From CAYNVQ01 sp964400735 (GTDB lineage Bacteria > Acidobacteriota > Aminicenantia > Aminicenantales > Aminicenantaceae): a stretch of 64,000 nt of DNA. This document shows, piece after piece, positions 56,655-64,000 of this stretch. A program made the translations under genes and the position numbers. Position 1 is the stretch's first letter. Every line of letters starts with the position of its first letter. Under the pieces are notes generated by a model. The model saw only the letters and a program-made list of their open reading frames with translations. It had not been told where the DNA came from and did no database searches. The DNA lies in NCBI GenBank assembly GCA_964400735.1, contig CAYNVQ010000001.1:620001-684000 (forward strand), written 5' to 3'.

Positions 56655-58736
56655 TTACTCTTCTTCTGCCCTGATCCGGCCTTCTCGGATAGATTCGTCG
56701 ATGATCTTTTGCTGGAGGTGGGATGGAACTTCCTCATAGCGGGAGAATTCCATCATAAAGGAACCTCTACCTCCTGTAATAGAAGTCAATGTCGGCTCGA
56801 AATCCAGCATCTCCGACATCGGGACCTGTGCTTTGATGATCCGTAAGTTTCCCTTCTGTTCCATGCCTTGTACTTTCCCTCTCCTGCCGTTGAGGTTCCC
56901 CATGATGTCGCCCATGTAAGCTTCGGGCGTATAGACCTCGACATTCATTATAGGTTCGAGAATAGTGGGTTTGGCTTCTTTCATGGCTTTTTTAAAAGCC
57001 ATAGAGGCAGCCACTTTAAAGGCGATATCCGATGAATCCACTTCATGGTAAGACCCATCATACAAGATGACTTTAAAATCGACCGTGGGATATCCGGCTA
57101 CGACTCCTTTTTTACGTGCCTCCTGGATACCTTTCTCGATGGATGGGATGTAATTCCTTGGAATCGCTCCTCCGAAGATCTTGTCCTCGAATTCAAAATC
57201 CTCTCCTCTAGAAAGAGGCTCCATCTTTATCTTGACATCCCCATACTGGCCGCGGCCGCCGGTCTGCTTTTTGTATTTACCCTGGACATCTGACTTGCTC
57301 CTGACGGTCTCTTTGTAAGGTATTTTAGGAGGTTTGAGATCCACATTGACATTGTATCTTTTTTTCAACCGGTCGGTGACGATCTCCACATGGAGTTGTC
57401 CATTTCCCGAAATGATCAGTTCGTTCGTTTCAGGATCCCTTTCTATGCGTGCTGTCGGGTCCTCATCCACGATTCGATGAACGGCTTGAGAGATCCGGTC
57501 CTCATCCGCGCGCGTTTGAGGTTGTATGGCAAAGGAAATGGATGGTTCGGGAAATTTTATTGATGGGAACCTGATGGATGTTCCTTTGGCACACAGAGTG
57601 TTTCCAGTCAAGGTTTCCTTGAGCTTGGCAGTGGCAACAATGTCTCCGGCTTTGGCTTGGCCGGCAGGAATCTGATCCTTGCCCTGAAGGAAGAATAATC
57701 CGCTGAGTTTTTCTTGGATCTCTTTATTGCTATTGGTTACTGTTGCATCAGGATTGACTTTGCCCGAGAACACACGCATCATGGAAATTCGGCCAGTATA
57801 CGGATCGGAGATTGTTTTGAAAACCAGGGCCGAAAAACGTTCATCCACCGTAGCCTTAACGGATCCCTCGACCCCTTTTACTTCCCCCCTATCCAAAGGA
57901 TTCGGCAAATAATCGACGATGCCATCCAGAAGGGGTTGGGCACCAATGTTCATCGATGCCGAACCGACAAAAATCGGGAAAAACTGCCGGCTAACAATGC
58001 TTTTTCTCAGTCCTTGTTTGAGCTCTTCCGGAGAAAGCTCTCCTTTCTCAAAATAGATCTCCATCAGCTTTTCGTCGTTTTCCGCCACCATCTCCATGAG
58101 TTCGTGAATTTTGTTTTCGGCATCATTCTTTATGTTTTCAGGAATTTCTTCTTCGGCGAACTTCCCGCTTTCGTTTTTCTCGAAGATGTATGCCTTTTTT
58201 TTGATCAGATCTACAAAGCCTCTGAAGTTCTTTTCCTCTCCAATAGGGATTTGCACCGGGACAGCCTGACGTCCGAAAAAATTGTGAATGGATTTGACGG
58301 TGCGATCATAATTGGAATTCTCACGGTCTAATTTGTTGATCACCATGATCCGAGGAAGCTCAAGTTCATTCATGATTTCCCATACCTTTTCCGTTCCCAC
58401 TTCAACACCGGCCACTCCGCATACCACGACGATTCCGGCATCCACGGCTCTAAGGCTCGCTCTTGTGTCCCAAAGGAAGTTCATGTATCCCGGGCAATCC
58501 ACAGCATTTATCTTATGGCTGTTCCATTCCATATGACAGACGGCCGAATTGATAGTGATCTGCCTTTCGACTTCATCCGGGTCATAATCCGTTACTGTGT
58601 TTCCCTTATCTACCTTGGTCAACCTCGAGGTGGCTCCGGCATCGAATAAAAAGGCAGATGTCAGAGAAGTTTTTCCGCTGGAACCGTGGCCGACGACCGC
58701 AACGTTCCTGATTTTCTCTGGTGCGTAATCTTTCAT
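56655..58736 (-). CDS. Elongation factor G-like GTPase (EF-G2 type)
   Basis: 693 aa, full EF-G domain set: G domain with G1 GHGSSGKT (16-23), G3 DCPGYMNF (80-87) and G4 NKLD (134-137); then domain II, and C-terminal domains III-V (domain IV around GRGQYGDVKI, PVMNVEV-like EPIMNVEVYTPEAYMGDIMGNLNGRRG). G3 lacks the catalytic His of DTPGHVD and switch I reads RQITI rather than RGITI. These are marks of the second EF-G paralogue (FusA2-like), which need not be the main translocase. The canonical EF-G is therefore presumably encoded elsewhere. GGAGG seven bases before the ATG; TATAAT at 58792-58787. Confidence 0.88.
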   Translation of the reverse strand: MKDYAPEKIRNVAVVGHGSSGKTSLTSAFLFDAGATSRLTKVDKGNTVTDYDPDEVERQITINSAVCHMEWNSHKINAVDCPGYMNFLWDTRASLRAVDAGIVVVCGVAGVEVGTEKVWEIMNELELPRIMVINKLDRENSNYDRTVKSIHNFFGRQAVPVQIPIGEEKNFRGFVDLIKKKAYIFEKNESGKFAEEEIPENIKNDAENKIHELMEMVAENDEKLMEIYFEKGELSPEELKQGLRKSIVSRQFFPIFVGSASMNIGAQPLLDGIVDYLPNPLDRGEVKGVEGSVKATVDERFSALVFKTISDPYTGRISMMRVFSGKVNPDATVTNSNKEIQEKLSGLFFLQGKDQIPAGQAKAGDIVATAKLKETLTGNTLCAKGTSIRFPSIKFPEPSISFAIQPQTRADEDRISQAVHRIVDEDPTARIERDPETNELIISGNGQLHVEIVTDRLKKRYNVNVDLKPPKIPYKETVRSKSDVQGKYKKQTGGRGQYGDVKIKMEPLSRGEDFEFEDKIFGGAIPRNYIPSIEKGIQEARKKGVVAGYPTVDFKVILYDGSYHEVDSSDIAFKVAASMAFKKAMKEAKPTILEPIMNVEVYTPEAYMGDIMGNLNGRRGKVQGMEQKGNLRIIKAQVPMSEMLDFEPTLTSITGGRGSFMMEFSRYEEVPSHLQQKIIDESIREGRIRAEEE

Positions 58737-59014
58737 GATGAATCCTCCAAATTAGGGTAAAAAGTAGGTTTTACAAAGGACCGTAAATTATACTCTCTTT
58801 AAACCGAGCAAAGCTTATCATACAACAAAATTTCCTCACTTCTCAAGATTATTTTAAGGATGCTTTTTAAGGAAATTTCCGCATCTAAACCCTTGTTCGA
58901 ACCCGACAGCATCGAGCGACGGTTTGAGCGACCACAGAGGACCGAAGGGATGATAAGCTCCTTGCTCTCCTCTCCGATCATGATTTTTAAAGGGTTTGAT
59001 GAAAAATTAAGGAA
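58737..59014. other. Spacer between rluD and the EF-G-like gene
   Basis: Leader of the EF-G-like gene (minus strand) with a perfect TATAAT at 58792-58787 but only a weak -35 box. The rest (58800-59010) has short overlapping frames on both strands with no resemblance to known proteins. A string GAGCGACGGTTTGAGCGACCACAGAGGACCGAAGGG looks repetitive, but no second copy is present here. Confidence 0.35.
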
Positions 59015-59932
59015 TTATCGACTTGATGGGAGTTTCTTAAGGAAGTCTTCTAAATCTTTTGGCAGAGGAGAGAAGAACTCCACCATTTGCCCTGTATGGG
59101 GATGATAGATGGCCAGTCGATAAGCATGGAGGAACAATCGGGGACTGCGGACCTTTTCCTTTTTTCGGCCGTATCGGAAGTCTCCCACAACGGGATGACC
59201 GGAAGCTGCAAAGTGAACTCTAATCTGATGCGTTCTTCCCGTAATAGGCTTTATCTCCAGCAAAGTGAATTCCCGATATTTCTTCATAACTTTGAAATGT
59301 GTCTCTGCCGAACGGGGTTTTTTGGTTTTGATCGACATTCTTTCCCCATGTTTCCTGTGACGGCCGATGGCCCAGGTAAACCTCCCTTCGTTCTGAGATA
59401 CTTTCCCCCATACCAATCCCAGATAGCTTTTCTCGACCTGCCTCTCTTTGAATTGTATTCGGAGCGATCGATAGGCTTTTTCGGTTTTGGCCACAACCAT
59501 CAACCCCGAGGTCTCCTTGTCCAGGCGGTGGACTATGCCCGGCCTCTCCTCAGGTCCCACTTTTCCGATCTCTGGATAATAAAAGAGAAGACCGTCGACC
59601 AAAGTCGGATGAACGTTCCCTGCTCCGGGATGAACGATGATTCCAGAGGGTTTATCCACTACGATCAGGCTATCGTCATCATAGACTATGTTCAAAGGCA
59701 TTTTCTCTGGAGTCGGTCTTTCCTTCATCGGAAGATCGAAATCGAAAACGATGCTCTCCCCTTCTTTCAAGCGATAACCGGACTTCCTTGGTTTCCCAGA
59801 AACTCTGGCTCTTCCTTCTTCGATCATTCTTTGCACTTGAGAACGGGCAAGTCGACTTTCTTTCTCGGAAAGGAAAACATCTAGTCTTTTATGGGTGTCA
59901 GGGGGAAAAACCCGAAAGATCTTTTTAGGCAC
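59015..59932 (-). CDS. rluD: RluD-type ribosomal large subunit pseudouridine synthase
   Basis: 305 aa. N-terminal S4 RNA-binding domain (about 12-75, HKRLDVFLSEKESRLARSQVQRMIEEGRARVSGK), then the RluA-type catalytic domain with HRLDKETSGLMVVAKT (catalytic Asp in HRLDK). RSAETHFKV and GRTHQIRVHFAASGHPVVGD are family motifs. GTG start overlaps the end of lgt by eight bases. RluD modifies helix 69 of 23S rRNA; RluC-like specificity cannot be ruled out. Last gene of ileS-lspA-lgt-rluD. Confidence 0.92.
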   Translation of the reverse strand: MPKKIFRVFPPDTHKRLDVFLSEKESRLARSQVQRMIEEGRARVSGKPRKSGYRLKEGESIVFDFDLPMKERPTPEKMPLNIVYDDDSLIVVDKPSGIIVHPGAGNVHPTLVDGLLFYYPEIGKVGPEERPGIVHRLDKETSGLMVVAKTEKAYRSLRIQFKERQVEKSYLGLVWGKVSQNEGRFTWAIGRHRKHGERMSIKTKKPRSAETHFKVMKKYREFTLLEIKPITGRTHQIRVHFAASGHPVVGDFRYGRKKEKVRSPRLFLHAYRLAIYHPHTGQMVEFFSPLPKDLEDFLKKLPSSR

Positions 59933-60722
59933 TTTTTCTTTTCTTCAGGATGAAATAAAGGGCCAAGCCTCCAACAAGACCGATGATGCAGAACAACTGA
60001 GGAAGGGTTAAGCTCAGATAGGGCGAAGGATTTTCGATGAGGATGGCTTTATCCGGATGATCGCCCCTATAAAACTCCACAAAATACCTGATGATCGAAT
60101 AATTGATGATATAGAAGGCGAAGACCTGCCCGTCGAACTTTTTCTTCTTGAGGATAAAGAAAAGAATGAAGAAGTTCACGAAATTGAGGATGGATTCGTA
60201 AAGCTGGGTGGGGTGAAGGGCTCTTTCGATGGGGATCCCGGTCAGATTATGAGCGTATTGACTGTGGAAAACCACTCCCCAGGGGGCATCACACTCGCGT
60301 CCATAGCAGCAACCTGCGCTGAAACATCCGATCCGGCCGAATCCGTGCCCCAGGGCGAGAGCGGTCCCTGCCAAATCGCTGACTTTCCAAGTGGGAAGCC
60401 GGTGCTTGTGCATGTACCATAGAGCGAACACCAGGCCAAAAGCCAGCCCTCCCTGGAAAACCCCTCCTGTGCGGGCGAAGCTAGCCAGCTCAGAAGGATT
60501 TTCTACATAATAAGAAAAACTTCCGATGAAGAGGACCAATTTCGCACCAATCAGAGAAACGATGATGGTGTAAAAAGCCATGTCCAACAGCTTGGTCGCA
60601 TCGAGACCCCGTTTTTTCCCCTGGACATACACAAACCACAACGCGCAGGCCACACCGACAGCCATCATGAAGCCGTAAGTATGGATGCTTATAGGACCGA
60701 TCTTCAGGAGGATAGGGAACAT
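59925..60722 (-). CDS. lgt: Prolipoprotein diacylglyceryl transferase
   Basis: Inner-membrane enzyme that attaches diacylglycerol to lipoprotein cysteines, 265 aa, about seven TM helices. Start taken at the ATG at 60722 (MFPILLKIGPISIHTYGFMM, the usual Lgt opening), which overlaps lspA by 19 bases; upstream frame extension adds only unrelated residues. Family motifs: ARTGGVFQGGLAFG, LGHGFGRIGCFSAGCCYGR and HPTQLYES. Beside lspA, so both first steps of lipoprotein maturation are co-expressed. Confidence 0.95.
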   Translation of the reverse strand: MFPILLKIGPISIHTYGFMMAVGVACALWFVYVQGKKRGLDATKLLDMAFYTIIVSLIGAKLVLFIGSFSYYVENPSELASFARTGGVFQGGLAFGLVFALWYMHKHRLPTWKVSDLAGTALALGHGFGRIGCFSAGCCYGRECDAPWGVVFHSQYAHNLTGIPIERALHPTQLYESILNFVNFFILFFILKKKKFDGQVFAFYIINYSIIRYFVEFYRGDHPDKAILIENPSPYLSLTLPQLFCIIGLVGGLALYFILKKRKSA

Positions 60723-61198
60723 TTGGAACTCCTTTTGAAAAGGAATACAGACACGAGCATCAGAGCTCCGATCGTGATGCATGAATCGGCCACATTGAAA
60801 GAAGGCCAGTGCCATGCTTTGAGGCTAAAATCTAAAAAATCAATCACATAACCCCTAAAAAGGCGGTCGATGAAATTTCCCAATGCTCCGGCCAAAATCA
60901 ACGACAAGGACACCCTCAAGAACTTTTCATCCGCCGGCGCCCTGAAAAAGTAATAGATAACCAAGCCCAATGCAATGAAGGAAGCAAGGGTTAAGATAAG
61001 GTAAACGAACTGGTTTCCGGACTGGTTGAAAAATCCGAAAATGGCCCCCTTGTTACGAATGTGAACCAATTGGAAAAAACCAGGAATGACTTCCACGCTC
61101 GAATTGAGAAAAATATTTCGGGATATCAGTGATTTCGTGACCTGATCGGTCAATAGAAGAATGACGATCAGGGCAAAATAAAAGATTCTTTGCTTCAT
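60704..61198 (-). CDS. lspA: Lipoprotein signal peptidase (signal peptidase II)
   Basis: Aspartic protease in the inner membrane that cleaves lipoprotein signal peptides after lipid attachment, 164 aa with four TM helices. Catalytic Asp pair in GALGNFIDRLFRGYVIDFLDF and FNVADSCITIGA. The ATG overlaps the ileS stop by four bases (ATGA), the widespread ileS-lspA arrangement. Confidence 0.95.
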   Translation of the reverse strand: MKQRIFYFALIVILLLTDQVTKSLISRNIFLNSSVEVIPGFFQLVHIRNKGAIFGFFNQSGNQFVYLILTLASFIALGLVIYYFFRAPADEKFLRVSLSLILAGALGNFIDRLFRGYVIDFLDFSLKAWHWPSFNVADSCITIGALMLVSVFLFKRSSKCSLSS

Positions 61199-63972
61199 TT
61201 TTTCATCTGGGTGACGACTTCTTCACATCGTTGGCAAAAATTCGGATATTCGGAGCTTTGTCCCACATAGGTCGAAATATTCCAACATCTGATGCATTTC
61301 TTTCCTGGCGCTTTAGAGATGACTATTTCAAGCTGTTCAGTCGAGCTGGACTTGATGATGACTTCAGAGACGATAAAAAGGGAAGGAAGCAGCTTATCAT
61401 ATTTTCGAAGAAGCGCTTCTTTATCCTCCGGAACCTTCAAGACGACACTTGCCCGAAGAGAGTTCCCGATCATCTTGCTTTCCCGAGAATTCTCGAGCTC
61501 CTTAAGGACCTTCTCCCTTACCAGAATCAGCCCTTCACCTTCTTTAAAAGGTTCAGCATCGATCCATTTTTCCTCTACCGAAGGGAACATCTCTAGGTGC
61601 ACCGATTCTACCTTCTCCTTGAAATCCGGCATGAATTCCCAAGCCTCTTCGGTGGTGAAGGGCAGGATGGGAGCCATCCAGATAAGACTTGATCTGAGCA
61701 ATTCAAAAAGAGCTGTTTGGGCTGACTTTCTCAGCAGGGACTTTTTTCCCGAACAATAGAGTCTGTCTTTGAGCACGTCCATGTAGAAAGAACTCAGCTC
61801 GACGGTAAAGAAATTGTAGAGAGCATGAAAGACGATGTGATACTCAAAATCTCTGTAGGCCTTTTGTATTCTTCTTCCGATACGAACGGATTTCTCCAGT
61901 ATCCATCGGTCCAAGAAGAGCATGTCATGGAGGGAAACGCGCTCTTCATCGGGGTTGAAGTCGTGGATATTTCCCAGGATGAATCGCCACGTATTTCTTA
62001 TCTTGCGGTAGGCTTCGATGATACGGTTGAGTGTTTCTTCTCCGAAACGCGCGTCTTCTTTGTAGTTGAGCATGGCCACCCACAATCTCAATATTTCCGC
62101 TCCGTTCTGGTTGATGACCTCTTCCGGGTCCACGAAATTTCCCAGAGATTTCGACATCCCTTTCCCTTGTTCATCGAGAACGAAACCGTGAGTTATGCAC
62201 GTCCGGTAGGGGGATGCTCCTTTGGCCCCCACGCCGATGAAAAGCGAGCTGTTGAACCATCCCCGGTACTGGTCATGCCCTTCGATATAGACATCGGCAG
62301 GCCAGGGAAGGTCATCCCTTTTTCCCAAGACATTGTGGCTCGCTCCCGATTCGAACCAGACGTCCAGTATATTATTTTCCTTATTAAACCGCGAGGAACT
62401 GCACTCCGAACATTTGATATCTGAGGGAAGGAACTCCTGCGCTTCCCTGATGAACCAGGAATTCGCCCCTTCCTTGGAAAAAATATCCGCTACCCTTTTC
62501 GTGATATTCTCGTTGGCCATAATCGCTCCACAGTCGTGGCAGTAAAAGGCAGGTATGGGCACTCCCCAGGTCCGTTGGCGGGAGATACACCAATCCGGGC
62601 GCGCCTCGACCATGTTAGCGATTCTCTCTTCCCCCCAAGGAGGAATCCAAGTGATCTTCTTAATTTCTTCAAGAGCCTTTCCCCTCAGGTCGCTCTTATC
62701 CATAGCGATGAACCACTGGGCCGTAGCCCTGAAAATGACGGGATTCTTGCATCGCCAACAGTGAGGGTAAGAATGTACGATCTTATCCTCCTTGAGGAGA
62801 GAGCCATCCTGTGCAAGGTCCTGATCGATAACCTTATTGGCCTCAAAGACATTCATCCCTCCATACTTTTCCACTTGAGGGATGAAGTTCCCTTCGCTGT
62901 CTACGGGTGTGTAGATATCCAGGTCATACTTTAAACCGGTGAGATAGTCTTCATGTCCGTGTCCAGGGGCCGTGTGGACACATCCTGTCCCCTGGTCGAG
63001 GGTAACATAATCGGCCAGGACAAAAACAGATTCCCGGTCAATAAACGGATGTTTAGCCTTTAGCCCTTCCATATCTTTTCCCAGGAATGTGGTCAGCTCT
63101 TTCGTTTTTTCCAATTCCAGTTCCTCCGCCAGAACCGGAATTAACCTTTTAGCCGCGATAAAGACTTCTCCATCCGTTTGAAAGGCCGAATATTCAAACT
63201 CCGGATGAAAGGCAATAGCCAGGTTGGCGGGCAGGGTCCAGGGCGTGGTGGTCCAGATCAACACAAACACCTTCTTTCCTTTGAGGGAAGGTAACTTTTC
63301 GGACAAATCGGAAATCAATGGGAACTTGACATAGATGGAGGGAGATTCTCGGTCCTTGTATTCGATCTCGGCCTCAGCCAGAGCGGTCCGGCAGAAAGGA
63401 CACCAGTGGACGGGTTTTTTCCCTTTATAAACATTTTCTGAGGCAAAAAAGGCAGCCAGATAACGCAGCACCTCAGCCTCATATCTAGGATGCATAGTCA
63501 GATACGGCGCCTCCCATTCCCCGAAAACCCCAAGGCGTTTGAACTGATTCCGCTGAATATCGACGAACTTCAACGCATACTTCTTACATTCTTCCCTTAC
63601 TTCGATAGGCGTCATTTCCGCCTTCTTTTTTCCCAGAAGCTGGTCCACCTTGATCTCGATGGGAAGGCCATGACAGTCCCATCCAGGAAGGTAGGGTGCC
63701 CGGAAGCCCTGCATGGTCTTTGTCTTGACGATGAAATCCTTGAGAATCTTATTCAGAGCGGTCCCCAGATGAATCCTTCCATTGGCATAAGGCGGACCGT
63801 CGTGCAGGATAAAAGAGGGGCTGTTTTTCCTGTTATTCTGGATCTTTTGGTAAAGATCCATGCTTTCCCATTTATGGATAATCTCGGGCTCTTTTTGAGC
63901 AAGTTTAGCCTTCATAGAAAAAGGTGTCTGGGGAAGATTCAACGTTTCTTTGACATTATCGCTTTCAGCCAT
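61195..63972 (-). CDS. ileS: Isoleucyl-tRNA synthetase
   Basis: Class Ia aminoacyl-tRNA synthetase, 925 aa, bacterial type. HIGH-like motif GPPYANGRIHLGTALNK (about 59-75), CP1 editing domain with the TTTPWTLPANLA motif near 241-252 and DQGTGCVHTAPGHGHEDY, KMSKS as GKGMSKSLGN near 603, anticodon domain, and a C-terminal zinc finger from CIRCWN to FCQRCEEVV. Complete within the window. Heads the minus-strand operon ileS-lspA-lgt-rluD, each gene overlapping the next. Confidence 0.97.
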   Translation of the reverse strand: MAESDNVKETLNLPQTPFSMKAKLAQKEPEIIHKWESMDLYQKIQNNRKNSPSFILHDGPPYANGRIHLGTALNKILKDFIVKTKTMQGFRAPYLPGWDCHGLPIEIKVDQLLGKKKAEMTPIEVREECKKYALKFVDIQRNQFKRLGVFGEWEAPYLTMHPRYEAEVLRYLAAFFASENVYKGKKPVHWCPFCRTALAEAEIEYKDRESPSIYVKFPLISDLSEKLPSLKGKKVFVLIWTTTPWTLPANLAIAFHPEFEYSAFQTDGEVFIAAKRLIPVLAEELELEKTKELTTFLGKDMEGLKAKHPFIDRESVFVLADYVTLDQGTGCVHTAPGHGHEDYLTGLKYDLDIYTPVDSEGNFIPQVEKYGGMNVFEANKVIDQDLAQDGSLLKEDKIVHSYPHCWRCKNPVIFRATAQWFIAMDKSDLRGKALEEIKKITWIPPWGEERIANMVEARPDWCISRQRTWGVPIPAFYCHDCGAIMANENITKRVADIFSKEGANSWFIREAQEFLPSDIKCSECSSSRFNKENNILDVWFESGASHNVLGKRDDLPWPADVYIEGHDQYRGWFNSSLFIGVGAKGASPYRTCITHGFVLDEQGKGMSKSLGNFVDPEEVINQNGAEILRLWVAMLNYKEDARFGEETLNRIIEAYRKIRNTWRFILGNIHDFNPDEERVSLHDMLFLDRWILEKSVRIGRRIQKAYRDFEYHIVFHALYNFFTVELSSFYMDVLKDRLYCSGKKSLLRKSAQTALFELLRSSLIWMAPILPFTTEEAWEFMPDFKEKVESVHLEMFPSVEEKWIDAEPFKEGEGLILVREKVLKELENSRESKMIGNSLRASVVLKVPEDKEALLRKYDKLLPSLFIVSEVIIKSSSTEQLEIVISKAPGKKCIRCWNISTYVGQSSEYPNFCQRCEEVVTQMKK

Positions 63973-64000
63973 GATTCACTCCGACCGACACATTCATTTT

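Noticed and set aside
58895..58903. GTTCGAACC, resembling a tRNA T-loop
   Set aside because: Flanking bases do not form the T stem, and no acceptor, D or anticodon arms could be placed on either strand.
1..64000. CRISPR arrays, complete insertion sequences, prophage genes, rRNA or tRNA genes
   Set aside because: Gene-free stretches were read on both strands and none shows regularly spaced repeats, transposase or phage genes, or rRNA/tRNA folds.

Overview
Sixty-four kilobases of a dense bacterial chromosome, with no rRNA, tRNA, CRISPR array, prophage or intact insertion sequence that I could find. The organism looks like a Gram-negative (diderm), probably anaerobic, peptide- and amino-acid-using heterotroph. 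The diderm signs are an outer-membrane beta-barrel protein with an aromatic C-terminus, a TonB-type protein and an ExbD. The metabolic signs are two OPT oligopeptide transporters, a CstA-type carrier, a glutamate/dicarboxylate symporter, a membrane pyrophosphatase, a split methylmalonyl-CoA mutase and a TCA gene block. This mix resembles candidate phylum Aminicenantes (OP8) or a relative. That is inference from gene content; no marker search was possible. Promoters are ordinary sigma-70 type (TTGAxx, 16-18 bp, TAxxxT).

Layout. 1-3219: two KamA-family radical-SAM aminomutases. 3226-6922: dicarboxylate symporter and pyrophosphatase hppA, separated by copy A of a dispersed repeat. 7036-12539: transcription/translation operon nusA-infB-ylxP-rbfA-nrnA-truB. 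13037-14021: two DUF507 genes and a thioesterase. 14130-17964: PKD/beta-barrel protein, glutamine amidotransferase, ACT-domain protein and a truncated pyrimidine-nucleoside-phosphorylase relative. 18057-22581: OPT, CstA, TIGR04076 and ExbD. 22582-23095: gene-free, with a possible small RNA. 23096-24247: acyl-CoA dehydrogenase. 24330-32250 (minus): rod-shape operon mreBCD-mrdA-rodA plus a TIGR03960 radical-SAM gene. 32451-36429: second OPT with a PqqD-like partner, then def-fmt. 36570-37469: M23 peptidase. 37544-40044 (minus): methylmalonyl-CoA mutase operon, headed by a tiny EF-Tu-domain-2-like gene. Copy B of the dispersed repeat lies directly upstream. 40366-49051: SDR oxidoreductase and TCA block (acnB divergent from icd-mdh-fumarase beta-sucCD). 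49061-53102 (minus): three exported proteins (M14 peptidase, beta-lactamase-fold hydrolase, ChaN-PDZ). 53389-56636: MFS carrier and an ECF sigma / membrane protein / TonB-domain trio. 56655-63972 (minus): EF-G-like GTPase, then ileS-lspA-lgt-rluD.

How it fits together. Peptides and amino acids enter through OPT, CstA and GltP-type carriers. Carbon runs through the partial TCA block and, via SucCD and methylmalonyl-CoA mutase, between succinyl-CoA and propionyl-CoA chemistry. PPi from biosynthesis can be used for ion pumping by HppA. The main unexplained items are a roughly 196-bp terminal-inverted-repeat element present twice next to promoters; a separate 97-bp palindromic element between the acnB and icd promoters; an OPT-PqqD gene pair; aminomutases with glutamate-type active-site substitutions; a truncated nucleoside phosphorylase; and a possible small RNA near 22.9-23.1 kb.
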